A DNA stretch of 64,000 nt from an uncultured Halieaceae bacterium (GCA_938074045.1 CALJGI010000004.1:372001-436000), one strand, 5' to 3'; counted from the first letter of the stretch, positions 35,938-44,875 are shown. The notes: generated from the letters alone by a model not told the origin. Numbers and translations: made by a program.

Positions 35938-36720
35938 ATGACTACGCATCGACTAAAAACGGCCCTTGGGGCCGCGGTGGCTTTGCTTGGCGTTTTCGCC
36001 ATGACCACCACACAGGCTGACACACTGGATTCAATTCTTGATGTTGGCAAAAACAGACATAAAGCTGCGGTCAAATCCCAGCTGAAAATCGATAAGCTCG
36101 CCGATGAAACCCGCAATTTGCTGGGTGACTACAAAACGGTGCTGAAGGAGATTGAAGGCCTCAAGGTCTACAATGGCCGACTGCAGAAGCAGATCGACAA
36201 CCAGAATTCCCGAATTGGTAACATTGAGAATTCGATCCAGCAGGTCACTGTGATCCAGCGGCAGATGACCCCACTGATCATCCGTATGATCGACGGCCTG
36301 GAGAAGTTCGTGGCCCTCGATGTACCATTCCACAAAGAAGAGCGGGACAAGCGCGTCGCATTCTTGCGTGGCAACCTAGATCGCTCGGACGTTTCGGTGG
36401 CTGAGAAGTTCCGTCAGGTACTGGAAGCCTACAAAATTGAAAACGAGTATGGGCGTAAAATCGACGCCTACAAAGGTACCGTCGACATTGATGGCGGCGA
36501 GCGGGATGTTAACTTCTTCCGAGCTGGTCGCATCGCTCTGGTCTACCAGACCACGGACACGGAGCGATCCGGTGCCTGGGACCAGCGCACCCGTAGTTGG
36601 GTAGAGCTGGAATCTGGGGAATACCGCAACGCCATCCTTAAAGCACTGCGGATTGCCCGCAAAGAAGCATCTATCGACGTGCTGAACCTACCTATTCTCT
36701 CGCCGGAGGCTGCACAGTGA
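35938..36720 (+). CDS. DUF3450 periplasmic coiled-coil protein of TonB2-type cluster
   Basis: 260 residues with a signal peptide (LGAAVALLGVFAMTTTQA). A long coiled coil (LLGDYKTVLKEIEGLKVYNG and following) is succeeded by a globular half (VDIDGGERDVNFFRAGRIAL). DUF3450 proteins accompany TonB2 systems in Vibrio, Shewanella and relatives. The role is unproven but probably structural support or energy coupling in the periplasm. I choose ATG 35938 (MTTHRLKTALG) because it opens the signal peptide. It overlaps the next gene by 4 bp, so it is the first gene of a six-gene operon. Confidence 0.88.
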   Translation: MTTHRLKTALGAAVALLGVFAMTTTQADTLDSILDVGKNRHKAAVKSQLKIDKLADETRNLLGDYKTVLKEIEGLKVYNGRLQKQIDNQNSRIGNIENSIQQVTVIQRQMTPLIIRMIDGLEKFVALDVPFHKEERDKRVAFLRGNLDRSDVSVAEKFRQVLEAYKIENEYGRKIDAYKGTVDIDGGERDVNFFRAGRIALVYQTTDTERSGAWDQRTRSWVELESGEYRNAILKALRIARKEASIDVLNLPILSPEAAQ

Positions 36721-38111
36721 TGAATAAGAAGATGATTAAAGCCGCGATCTTTACTCTCGGGGGATTGCTGACCCTGACGACGGGTACAGCGATTGCACAA
36801 GAGGCTCAATCTCTCGACCAGCTGCTGCAGTTTGTCAAGAAGGGGCAGACCACGGAGGCACGGGAAAACGCGGAGCGCGAACGACGCTTCGCCAACGACA
36901 AGGCCAGCCAGCAGCGCGAGCTCGATAGTGCCAAGGCAGAACGTCGTCGCCAGGAGCAGCTCAGTGTCAGATTGGAGAAGGAGTTCGAGAACAATGAACT
37001 GCTGATCTCAGATAAGCAGAAACAGCTGAAGGAGCGTCTGGGTACATTGTCCGAGTTGTTCGGTCACCTGACCTCGGCCGCCGGTGATGCCGCGACCAAC
37101 TTCGAAGGGTCGCTGACCAGCACTCAATTCCCAGGACGTGAAGTGTTCCTGCAGGACCTTATTGACAAGATGAGCGGCAGTGATCAGTTGCCCAGTATCG
37201 AAGAAATCGAGCGGGTGTGGTTTGAGCTTCAGCGTGAGATGACGGAATCCGGTCGTATTGTTAAGTTCCAAACAACTGTCAACAAGCCCAACGGTGACAA
37301 AGTTGAACAGAACGTCGTTCGAGTAGGTGCTTTCAACGTCGTGTCGGAAGAAGGTATGTACCTGCAGTACGTCCCGGAAAACGGCACAGTGGCCCAATTG
37401 GCCCGTCAGCCAAGTGGTCCCTATACAGGATGGGCGCGGGAAATGGTTGCCAGCACTGGTGGCATGAACCATTTCGGTGTAGATCCCACCGGTCCTACCG
37501 GCGGTTCTTTCCTCTCCGCATTGATCAACAGCCCCAATCTTGAAGAGCGCTGGCATCAGGGTGGTTACATCGGATACGCCATTACCGCCGTTGGTGCAAT
37601 TGCATTTCTGATTGCTATCTGGCGTTTGGTTGTTCTGTCGATCGTTGGCTCCAAGGTCAATAAGCAGCTCAAATCCGAGAAAGCCAGTATGGATAACCCA
37701 CTGGGTCGAGTGCTCGCTGTACACGAAGCCAACCCCACCATGGATACTGAAACTCTTGAACTGAAGCTCAGTGAAGCCATACTCAAGGAGACACCTGCGA
37801 TAGAGAATTCACTGACCCTGCTGAAGATCATTTCGGCGGTTGCGCCTCTGATGGGTCTGCTAGGTACGGTGACCGGTATGATTATTACTTTCCAGGCGAT
37901 TACTATTTTCGGTGCGGGTGATCCGAAAGCAATGGCCGGTGGTATTTCCGGTGCATTGATCACCACGGTGCTCGGCTTGCTGGTAGCCATTCCGACAGTG
38001 CTGTTACATACCATCGTAAACGGTCGTGCGAAGCGCATCATCCACCTTCTGGAAGAGCGCACCACAGGCATCATCGCTGAGCATACCGAAGCGAATCTGG
38101 GGCAACGCTAA
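36717..38111 (+). CDS. TtpC-like MotA/TolQ/ExbB proton channel protein
   Basis: 464 residues. Signal-like N-terminus, then a long charged coiled coil in the periplasm (residues about 35-110, e.g. RERRFANDKASQQRELDSAK), a mid domain, and a C-terminal ExbB/TolQ module with TMs near 280-305, 370-395 and 415-440. The module includes LLGTVTGMIITFQAITIFG and KAMAGGISGALITTVLGLLV. This extended form is TtpC, an extra subunit required by TonB2 systems in Vibrio. Neighbours on both sides fit. Confidence 0.9.
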   Translation: MMNKKMIKAAIFTLGGLLTLTTGTAIAQEAQSLDQLLQFVKKGQTTEARENAERERRFANDKASQQRELDSAKAERRRQEQLSVRLEKEFENNELLISDKQKQLKERLGTLSELFGHLTSAAGDAATNFEGSLTSTQFPGREVFLQDLIDKMSGSDQLPSIEEIERVWFELQREMTESGRIVKFQTTVNKPNGDKVEQNVVRVGAFNVVSEEGMYLQYVPENGTVAQLARQPSGPYTGWAREMVASTGGMNHFGVDPTGPTGGSFLSALINSPNLEERWHQGGYIGYAITAVGAIAFLIAIWRLVVLSIVGSKVNKQLKSEKASMDNPLGRVLAVHEANPTMDTETLELKLSEAILKETPAIENSLTLLKIISAVAPLMGLLGTVTGMIITFQAITIFGAGDPKAMAGGISGALITTVLGLLVAIPTVLLHTIVNGRAKRIIHLLEERTTGIIAEHTEANLGQR

Positions 38112-38639
38112 ATGTATTGGCTTGATACCACCTACGAAGCCATCGCTCGATTTATGGTCGCCGGTGGCGACGTGCTCTGGCTCATTGCAGCTATCACGTT
38201 TGCGATGTGGATGTTGGTGTTCGAACGGATCTGGTATTTCAACACCGGTTTAAAGCGGGATGTCGGTACATCGATCGCCGCCTGGGAGAACCGTCCAGAG
38301 CGCAAGTCCTGGAATGCGCACCAGATTCGACGGGCGACGATTGCTGAAATGCATGACCGCATCTACGCCTTCCTGCCCTTGATTAAGACGCTCGTGGCCC
38401 TCTGTCCGCTCTGTGGACTGTTGGGTACAGTGACGGGAATGATCGAGGTATTTAATATTATGGCAGTCACCGGCGGCGGCGATGCCAAGTCAATGGCGGG
38501 AGGCGTATCGAGAGCCACCATTCCCACCATGGCGGGCATGGTTGTTGCAATATCAGGTGTTTTTGCCAGTGAATATGTGACCAGGATAGCACGACGCGAA
38601 CACACCCTGGTTCAAGACCGGCTCACTGCCGATCATTAA
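38112..38639 (+). CDS. exbB: ExbB proton channel subunit (TonB2-type)
   Basis: 175 residues, three TM segments. The ExbB core CPLCGLLGTVTGMIEVFNIM and KSMAGGVSRATIPTMAGMVV is present. With ExbD it uses the proton gradient to drive TonB. The ATG follows the upstream stop with no gap, so translation is likely coupled. Confidence 0.93.
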   Translation: MYWLDTTYEAIARFMVAGGDVLWLIAAITFAMWMLVFERIWYFNTGLKRDVGTSIAAWENRPERKSWNAHQIRRATIAEMHDRIYAFLPLIKTLVALCPLCGLLGTVTGMIEVFNIMAVTGGGDAKSMAGGVSRATIPTMAGMVVAISGVFASEYVTRIARREHTLVQDRLTADH

Positions 38640-38654
38640 TATAGAGACAGTATT

Positions 38655-39056
38655 ATGCGGAAAGCGAATAAAGCGCCTGAAGAAGAAGCCCAGATCGATT
38701 TGACGCCGATGTTGGACGTGGTGTTCATCATGCTGATTTTCTTCATTGTTACGGCCTCATTTATAAAGGAAGCGGGCGTAGAAGTGAACCGACCAGAGGC
38801 TTCGACGTCTAACCCCAAGGAGAACGTTAATATCTTGATTGCCGTAACTGGCAATAATGAGATATGGCTGGACAAACGGCGCATTGATGTCAGAGCAGTA
38901 CGCGCCAATATTGAACGGCTGCATGCAGAGAACCCCAAGGGTGCTGTGGTAATTCAGGCCGACAATGAGTCGAATACAGAAACCGTGGTAGCGGTGCTTG
39001 ATGCATCCAGAGAAGCGGGTGTACTTGATGTGTCGCTGGCCACCGAAGATAAGTAA
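38655..39056 (+). CDS. exbD: ExbD biopolymer transport protein
   Basis: 133 residues: short cytoplasmic N-terminus, one TM (VVFIMLIFFIVTASFI) with the family's membrane Asp in IDLTPMLDVV, then a periplasmic domain (AVTGNNEIWLDKRRID and ALVIQADNE-like GAVVIQADNESNTE). The Asp carries protons for the ExbBD motor. It begins 15 bp after exbB. Confidence 0.93.
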   Translation: MRKANKAPEEEAQIDLTPMLDVVFIMLIFFIVTASFIKEAGVEVNRPEASTSNPKENVNILIAVTGNNEIWLDKRRIDVRAVRANIERLHAENPKGAVVIQADNESNTETVVAVLDASREAGVLDVSLATEDK

Positions 39057-39062
39057 ACGGTT

Positions 39063-39674
39063 ATGAATAACAACTTTGCCAGAATGTTTATCGGTGCCAT
39101 GCTGGCGCTGCCAGTGGCTGGCGGTCTGTTTTTTATCATGCAATACCTGATTGCCTCGGCGGAGCCTGATATCGACGACAGTAATGCTTTCAAGGTGGCG
39201 GACATTCATATGCCCGAAACCGAGATCGAGACCAACGTCAATGAACAGAAGCCGGACAAGCCAGATGATCCTGAAGAGCCACCACCGGACATGGACACGC
39301 CGGATCTCGATATGGATATGAATATCGAGGCGGTTAATATAGCACCCGCCACGCAGGTTGAAGTTGCCATTAGCGGTACTGGAATGGGTGGTGCGTCTGA
39401 TGGCGAGTATTTGCCCATCGTCAAGGTTGCACCTATCTACCCGCGCCGTGCCCAGAGTCGGGGTATTGAAGGTTTCTGCATTGTTGAGTACACGGTGACC
39501 AAGACGGGCTCTATCCGGAATCCGTTTATAGTTGAAGGCCAGTGCGATTCGGTGTTCGGTTCTGCCTCCCTCAAAGCCGCGATGAAGTTCAAATACAAGC
39601 CCCGGGTGGTTGATGGCGAGGCCATTGAAGTGGCGGGCGTACAAAATAAATTTACCTATGAGCTTGAGAAATAA
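39063..39674 (+). CDS. tonB: Energy transducer TonB (TonB2-type)
   Basis: 203 residues. One N-terminal TM anchor (MFIGAMLALPVAGGLFFIMQ), a short acidic, proline-containing spacer (EQKPDKPDDPEEPPPDMDTP) and a C-terminal TonB domain with YLPIVKVAPIYPRRAQSRGI and GFCIVEYTVTKTGS. The spacer is much shorter than in E. coli TonB, as in TonB2 proteins, which may be why accessory subunits such as TtpC are needed. It links the motor to outer-membrane receptors. Confidence 0.93.
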   Translation: MNNNFARMFIGAMLALPVAGGLFFIMQYLIASAEPDIDDSNAFKVADIHMPETEIETNVNEQKPDKPDDPEEPPPDMDTPDLDMDMNIEAVNIAPATQVEVAISGTGMGGASDGEYLPIVKVAPIYPRRAQSRGIEGFCIVEYTVTKTGSIRNPFIVEGQCDSVFGSASLKAAMKFKYKPRVVDGEAIEVAGVQNKFTYELEK

Positions 39675-39697
39675 GCACGCGGGTTGAAATAGCTGAT

Positions 39698-41071
39698 ATG
39701 AACAAAGCAGTGATTGGGAAAATCGATATGGTACGCGAAAGTTTGCGTGTGATGACTTTTGCTCTGGGTGTGATTGCACTGCAAATCGCAGTGGGCCAAC
39801 TACAGAGTGATCTGGGTTATGGCTCTCCCCTGGGCGAGGCCAGTGCTCAGACCGGTGGTACCGGAGACAAGAAGGAAGAGCAGGAAACCCGGCGCACGCC
39901 AGCCCTGCGAAACAAGGTTTATGAAAAGCTGGCCAAGGCGCAAGGCTTTGCTGAAGAGAAAAATTATACAGAAGCACTGCTGGTCCTGGATGAAATGCGC
40001 GATACAGAGGGCAAGAAGTCGCTAAACAGTTATGAACTGGCAAATCTGTACAATCTTTATGCCTTTATTCATTACTCAAATGAAGACTATCCCCGAGCGC
40101 TGGAGGCCTATGCTAATGTGGTCAAGCAGGTGGACATCCCACTGGCTATGGAAACCAATGTGCGCTACACCATCGCCCAGCTTTACTTTGTTATGGAAGA
40201 TTGGCCAGAGGGTATCAGGCAGTTGAAAGAGTGGTTCAAGGTCGCAGATAACCCAAGTGCACAGGCCTACGTGCTGTTGGGGCAAGGTTACTTCCAGACC
40301 AAGCAGTACACGGAAGCTTTGAACAATATAGAAACTGCCGTGCGCATGTATAAAGAAAAGGACAAGGTACCCAAAGAACAGTGGTACAGCCTGCTGCGCT
40401 ACCTGCACTATGAGAAAGGGAACGTCGCAACGGTTGTAGAGATTCTTAATGAGCTGCTAGTCTATTATCCGAAGAAGCAGTACTGGGTATTGCTGTCGCA
40501 TATGTACGGTGAGCTCAAGCAGGAAGGTAATCAACTGGCCGCGATGGAAGCAGCATACGATCAGGGTATGTTGGATAAGTCCAGTGAGCTGATCAACATG
40601 ACTTATATTTACATGGGTCAGGACGTACCTTTCAAGGCAGCCGTGGTGCTGGATCAGGCGATTAAAAAGGATCTGGTCGAGCAGACTTCGAAGAATCTTG
40701 AGATTCTGGGTAGTGCCTGGCGTCAGGCCCAAGAAGTCGACCGATCTCTACCGATCATGGAGCGTGCCGCCGCCAAATCTGATAAAGGTGAGCTGTATGC
40801 ACGATTGTGCAGCATTTACATCGACAGTGACCTCTACGACAAGGCTATTGATTCCTGCCAAAAAGCGCTGAAATTGGGCGGCGTCAAGCGGCCGGATAAT
40901 ACCAATCTATTGCTTGGTATGGCGGCGTTTAACGTGAAAAAATACAAGACAGCCCGCAGCGCCTTTAATGAGGCGCGCAAGGATAAGCGTTCAAAGAAAT
41001 TTGCTGATCAGTGGATCAAGTACATGAATTCCGAACTGGAGCGGCAGAAAAAGCTGGCGGAAGGTCTGTAG
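39698..41071 (+). CDS. TPR protein of TonB2-type cluster
   Basis: 457 residues with an N-terminal hydrophobic export signal (VMTFALGVIALQIAVGQL) and about eight TPR-like repeats (e.g. YALE-type NYTEALLVLDEMRDTEGKKS, DYPRALEAYANVVKQ, LYDKAIDSCQKALKLGG). It is predicted to be periplasmic. The same family closes TonB2 operons in vibrios. The precise role is unknown; repeat scaffolding of the energy-transducing complex is a reasonable inference. Last gene before a strong terminator. Start ATG 39698; an internal ATG at 39728 is an alternative. Confidence 0.88.
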   Translation: MNKAVIGKIDMVRESLRVMTFALGVIALQIAVGQLQSDLGYGSPLGEASAQTGGTGDKKEEQETRRTPALRNKVYEKLAKAQGFAEEKNYTEALLVLDEMRDTEGKKSLNSYELANLYNLYAFIHYSNEDYPRALEAYANVVKQVDIPLAMETNVRYTIAQLYFVMEDWPEGIRQLKEWFKVADNPSAQAYVLLGQGYFQTKQYTEALNNIETAVRMYKEKDKVPKEQWYSLLRYLHYEKGNVATVVEILNELLVYYPKKQYWVLLSHMYGELKQEGNQLAAMEAAYDQGMLDKSSELINMTYIYMGQDVPFKAAVVLDQAIKKDLVEQTSKNLEILGSAWRQAQEVDRSLPIMERAAAKSDKGELYARLCSIYIDSDLYDKAIDSCQKALKLGGVKRPDNTNLLLGMAAFNVKKYKTARSAFNEARKDKRSKKFADQWIKYMNSELERQKKLAEGL

Positions 41072-41089
41072 TAGGAAAGAGTGAATATA

Positions 41090-41117
41090 AGGGCGCCTTC
41101 TGGCGCCCTTCTTGTTT
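41090..41117 (+). terminator. Rho-independent terminator of the TonB2-type operon
   Basis: A perfect 8-bp stem AGGGCGCC/GGCGCCCT with TTCT loop is followed by TCTTGTTT. It lies 18 bp past the TPR stop codon. Confidence 0.88.
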
Positions 41118-41170
41118 CTGACATAGGCTACACCTGGTGGATTCAGTTACAACAGAAGGTTTAATAGTAA

Positions 41171-41437
41171 ATGAGTGGAAAGAAGCTAAAAAACGAGGCT
41201 GACCTGGTCAAACAAGCGTTAAAGGTTGGCGCTGTCTACGCCCAGAAACGCAAGGTTGGAAAGTTTGAAGCAACCGATTCTCAGCATGCAAAGATCGAAT
41301 ATCTTTATCGCCTGCTGGTGCATGACAAGCTAGTGCAACCGCTGGCGAAGGGACAGGAGACTGAGCCCAACATGAAGCATAAACTGGCGCTTTGGATCGC
41401 ACGTCAACTCCCGGAGGATCACCCGCTATTGCAGTAG
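41171..41437 (+). CDS. DUF5062-like small protein
   Basis: 88 residues, highly charged and helical (KNEADLVKQALKVGAVYAQK, HAKIEYLYRLLVHDKLVQPL). It resembles the small uncharacterised DUF5062 proteins of marine gammaproteobacteria. No catalytic motif, signal or TM is seen. Its own start is well placed (ATG 41171) about 54 bp after the operon terminator, so it is probably a separate transcript. The family name is from memory, hence moderate confidence. Confidence 0.65.
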   Translation: MSGKKLKNEADLVKQALKVGAVYAQKRKVGKFEATDSQHAKIEYLYRLLVHDKLVQPLAKGQETEPNMKHKLALWIARQLPEDHPLLQ

Positions 41438-41462
41438 CGTCGATGGAGTATGCAGAGGCGCG

Positions 41463-41834
41463 TCATTCGTAGTCGCGTGGCGGTTGAACAAGCGACAAAA
41501 CGGCCATCCATGCAAAAACCAGCAGTGCACCGCCGGCTTCTCTTGCCTCCTCAACTGCTTTGGATTGCATGGTCAGAGATTCGAAGACCTCAGCCAGGCC
41601 AACGCTTCCCACAAACTCTGGTAATAGCCAGAAAAACCACATCAAAGACAGTGTACCAAGCGCACCACAGGCCAATCTCTGTGGTCCTAGGGCGATCGAC
41701 GTCGTGGTGAGTCCGGCAGCAGCTAAATAGAAGAACATCCATAAATGGGCGTCCGGATCGTTGTACTGCGCGATGGCAGACATTAAGTAGACGAAGATAA
41801 AAACGAGACTGCCATTGTGCTGCCAGCGCCTCAT
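41463..41834 (-). CDS. TMEM220-like small membrane protein
   Basis: 123 residues with four hydrophobic segments. The N-terminal AQYNDPDAHLWMFFYLAAAG and C-terminal EAREAGGALLVFAWMAVLSL match the TMEM220 family shared by bacteria and animals. The function is unknown. It is convergent with the DUF5062-like gene and divergent from the sulfatase. It opens with ATG 41834. Confidence 0.75.
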   Translation of the reverse strand: MRRWQHNGSLVFIFVYLMSAIAQYNDPDAHLWMFFYLAAAGLTTTSIALGPQRLACGALGTLSLMWFFWLLPEFVGSVGLAEVFESLTMQSKAVEEAREAGGALLVFAWMAVLSLVQPPRDYE

Positions 41835-41889
41835 TGGAGTACTCCATTGTGCGAATTCGCCAGTATAAAACAGCTTCGCTACTGTTATC

Positions 41890-41926
41890 GCCCCGACAGC
41901 TCCTTATAATGTGGGAGCTTCGGGGC
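41890..41926. promoter_or_regulatory. Inverted repeat enclosing a -10 hexamer upstream of sulfatase
   Basis: GCCCCGACAGCTCC (41890-41903) pairs with GGAGCTTCGGGGC (41914-41926) with one bulged base. The 10-base centre TTATAATGTG contains a perfect TATAAT. It lies 15 bp before the sulfatase ATG. It could be an operator over the promoter or a hairpin in a longer leader. The divergent gap 41835-41889 shows nothing else. Confidence 0.45.
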
Positions 41927-41940
41927 CTCAGGGGATGGCA

Positions 41941-43377
41941 ATGCCCGTTTTTAAATGGATCTTGATTCTTGTGCTCCTGACGGCGCTGACGCTGTTGGGA
42001 TATGCTGGAACAATAATCTACCGCTATCAGCAGAGCGATGATGAAGTCGTACTGCAGTTGAAAGAAGATTATCTGCGCTCAATTATTGGCAACTCCGCAC
42101 GCAGAGAGTGGCCCAATATTATACTGATTGTTTTTGACGACCTCGGATACGGTGATTTCGGCTCCTTTGGCGCGGCGGCAATTGAATCCCCCAATATCGA
42201 TCGACTGGCCGCAGGTGGTACCCGCTTCACGCAGTACTATTCTCCGTCTCCCGCATGCTCACCCTCAAGGGCCGGTTTGCTGACCGGCCGATATCCACCG
42301 AGGGCGGGCGTGCCACACGTTCTTTTTCCCGAACAACACCCCATTTCCATGTTGCAGATGGTGACAGGTAACAACGTTCGAATCCCAGCAGAAGAAATCC
42401 TTCTCCCTGAAATTCTTCAGTTGTCAGGATTCAATACCGGCATGGTCGGGAAGTGGCACCTGGGGGATCGTTCCCCATCCTTACCTAACGATCTCGGTAT
42501 AGATCAGTTTTTTGGTGCTCTCTACAGCAATAGTATGAAGCCCTTTGCACTTTACCGAAACGAACGCATTGAGGTTGAAGCGCCAGCCGATCAAGAGAGG
42601 CTGAATGAACGCTATACCCGTGAGGCGGTGGGATTTATAGAAAGCCAGGAGGATTCACCCTTCTTTCTCTACTATGCGCATAATTTCCCTCATGTCCCCC
42701 TTTACAGCTCAACCGAACAGCGCGGGCAATCTCGAGCGGGATTGTACGGTGATGTGGTTGAGGATCTTGATCGCAGCGTTGGTGAGGTTGTAGCGGCACT
42801 GGATCGAAAGGGAGTCTTGGACAACACCCTGATTATGATTACCAGTGACAATGGGCCATGGTACCAGGGTGACCCCGGTGATCGCCGGGGTCGAAAAAAC
42901 CAGACCTGGGAGGGAGGTATGCGTGTACCGTTTATTGCCCATTGGCCTGAAAAAATACCGGCGGGCGGGCAACAGGGTACGCCATTTTCCGGAGTCGATA
43001 TCCTGCCAACGCTATTGGCCATGCTGGGTATTGAGCTGCCCGCTGATCGCGAATTGGACGGTCGGGATGTCACTGTGCTCTTCACCGGTGAAGGTGATTT
43101 GGCCCCAGCGCCTCTTTACTACTACAACGGTGATAATCTGGAGGGCGTTAGGGTCGCGCGCTTCAAGTATCTGCGCGAACGCGGTGTGCGAGCAGCGGAT
43201 TTCGGAGATCGCCTTTCTATGCGTACCGCTAAGGGTCCCTGGTTGTTTGACTTGAGTTTGGACCCGGGCGAGAACTACGACGTTTCTACAAAGTATCCGG
43301 AGGTGATGCAGCGTCTGGCAGCGCTACTCAATGAAAGAGACGCAGAAATGAAGCGTAATCCCCGGGGCTGGCGCTGA
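41941..43377 (+). CDS. Formylglycine-dependent sulfatase (arylsulfatase type), membrane-anchored
   Basis: 478 residues, cleaving sulfate esters. An N-terminal hydrophobic segment (residues about 5-26) is an uncleaved anchor or signal. Metal-binding IVFDDLGYGDFG (Asp66, Asp67) and the formylglycine motif CSPSRAGLLTGR (Cys106, C-x-P-x-R) are intact. MVGKWHLGD and the metal-binding ITSDNGPW complete the active site. Maturation needs a formylglycine-generating enzyme, not found in the window. ATG 41941 is preceded by GGGG at good spacing. The substrate is unknown. Confidence 0.92.
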   Translation: MPVFKWILILVLLTALTLLGYAGTIIYRYQQSDDEVVLQLKEDYLRSIIGNSARREWPNIILIVFDDLGYGDFGSFGAAAIESPNIDRLAAGGTRFTQYYSPSPACSPSRAGLLTGRYPPRAGVPHVLFPEQHPISMLQMVTGNNVRIPAEEILLPEILQLSGFNTGMVGKWHLGDRSPSLPNDLGIDQFFGALYSNSMKPFALYRNERIEVEAPADQERLNERYTREAVGFIESQEDSPFFLYYAHNFPHVPLYSSTEQRGQSRAGLYGDVVEDLDRSVGEVVAALDRKGVLDNTLIMITSDNGPWYQGDPGDRRGRKNQTWEGGMRVPFIAHWPEKIPAGGQQGTPFSGVDILPTLLAMLGIELPADRELDGRDVTVLFTGEGDLAPAPLYYYNGDNLEGVRVARFKYLRERGVRAADFGDRLSMRTAKGPWLFDLSLDPGENYDVSTKYPEVMQRLAALLNERDAEMKRNPRGWR

Positions 43378-43393
43378 TTTAGTGCCGGCTGAG

Positions 43394-44836
43394 TTACGGC
43401 GCTGGTGCTGTTAATATCTTCATTGTATTGGTATTACCGGTTTCCCCCATAATATCCCCACGGGTTAACAGTACCGCGTCACCGGCATTGACCAGGCCTT
43501 GAGAGACGAGGAAATCCAGGGCCGCTTGCTCAAGTTCAGGGCCTCGCTGCTGCCCTCGCTCAAAGTGTAATGGATTGACGCCGCGGCACAGGCACAGGCG
43601 ACCCAGGGTGGCCGGGTTGGCGCTGAGGGCAAAAATAGGAAGCCCGGAAGACAGGCGTGACATCAGTAACGGCGTGCGACCGGACTCCGTCATACACAGA
43701 ATTCCCCGTACCTTGGGGTAGTGATTTGCGGCGTAGATTGCTGCCATAGCAATGGATTCGTCGGCTGCGGTGAATTTGCGATCAATACGATAGCGGGACG
43801 TGCGTGCGGTGGGGTGTTTTTCGGCGCCCAGGCTGGTAGAAGCCATTGATTTGACCACGTCTACCGGGTATTGGCCGGTGGCTGTTTCCGCAGACAACAT
43901 CACGGCGTCGGTACCGTCCAGTACCGCATTGGCGACATCAAATACCTCCGCGCGTGTGGGCAGTGGGTTTTCTATCATAGATTCCATCATCTGCGTTGCT
44001 GTGATAACCAACCGGTCTAATTGACGAGCCCGCCGAATCAAATACTTCTGGATACCGATAAGTTCAGCATCGCCTACCTCGACGCCAAGGTCACCGCGGG
44101 CCACCATAATGCCGTCGGATGCCTCGATTATGGTATCGGTAAGTGCATCGTCGGCAACCACCTCAGCGCGTTCAATCTTGGCAATCAGGGCTGCTTTGAC
44201 ACCACTTTCTGCCAACAGCTGGCGCGCCAGTGCAATATCGTCGGCACTGGACACAAACGACACCGCCACATAATCCGGGTTGACGGCGCCGAGGGAGGCA
44301 ATATCCTGGCGATCCTTTGTTGTGAGTGCGGTCGCCGCGATCCCGCCTCCCAGCTTGTTGATGCCCTTTCGTGAGGACAAGTGGCCGCCCAGTTTTACCT
44401 GACAGGTCACCTTGGTACTGGCGACTTCTGTCACAGCAAGTTGCACGCGACCGTCGTCGAGCAGCAAAATGTCCCCAGGCTCCAGGTGGTTGGTTAGTTC
44501 CGGATAGTCTAGGCCGACGCGAGCACAGGTGCCGCTTTCACGGTCCAGCTCCAGGTCCAGAACAAAAATATCACCCTCATTGAGCATCACGCTTTGCTCA
44601 CGAAATCCGGCGATGCGTATTTTTGGGCCCTGCAGATCAACCAATATACCGATTTGCTGATCCTGAGCGCTTGCCATGCGTCGAATGCGTCGCGCCACCT
44701 CGGCGTGATGAGAGGCTGAGCCGTGGGAGAAGTTGAGCCGGAAAACGTTGACCCCGGCGGCGATCAGGTTCGCCAGAACCGCCTCGCTATCGCTGGCGGG
44801 ACCAATTGTTGCGACTATTTTTGTGCGCCTGAGCAT
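43394..44836 (-). CDS. pyk: Pyruvate kinase
   Basis: 480 residues. Transfers phosphate from PEP to ADP at the end of glycolysis. MLRRTKIVATIGPASDSEAV, the VFRLNFSHGSASHHAE loop, VDLQGPKIRIAGF, the active-site LIAKIERAEVV and IMVARGDLGVEVG, and ITATQMMESMIENPLPTRAE are intact. The C-terminal domain ends at the family's usual place. Convergent with the sulfatase. A perfect dyad stands 19 bp upstream of its start. Confidence 0.96.
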   Translation of the reverse strand: MLRRTKIVATIGPASDSEAVLANLIAAGVNVFRLNFSHGSASHHAEVARRIRRMASAQDQQIGILVDLQGPKIRIAGFREQSVMLNEGDIFVLDLELDRESGTCARVGLDYPELTNHLEPGDILLLDDGRVQLAVTEVASTKVTCQVKLGGHLSSRKGINKLGGGIAATALTTKDRQDIASLGAVNPDYVAVSFVSSADDIALARQLLAESGVKAALIAKIERAEVVADDALTDTIIEASDGIMVARGDLGVEVGDAELIGIQKYLIRRARQLDRLVITATQMMESMIENPLPTRAEVFDVANAVLDGTDAVMLSAETATGQYPVDVVKSMASTSLGAEKHPTARTSRYRIDRKFTAADESIAMAAIYAANHYPKVRGILCMTESGRTPLLMSRLSSGLPIFALSANPATLGRLCLCRGVNPLHFERGQQRGPELEQAALDFLVSQGLVNAGDAVLLTRGDIMGETGNTNTMKILTAPAP

Positions 44837-44855
44837 GGATCGGAAATCTCCCTGT

Positions 44856-44875
44856 TCTGATTAGTTATAATCAGA
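44856..44875. promoter_or_regulatory. Perfect 20-bp dyad over the likely pyk promoter
   Basis: TCTGATTA-GTTA-TAATCAGA: 8-bp arms with a 4-bp centre. Read on the minus strand it includes TATAAC, a -10-like hexamer for pyk. This is the position and form of a dimeric repressor operator. I do not recognise the half-site as Cra or HexR. There is no T tract, so it is not a terminator. Confidence 0.55.

Noticed and set aside
38757-40043. 428-codon open frame on the minus strand across exbD, tonB and the TPR gene
   Set aside because: It is antisense to three well-recognised overlapping genes, its translation is His/Arg/Cys-rich without family motifs, and it has no plausible ribosome-binding site.
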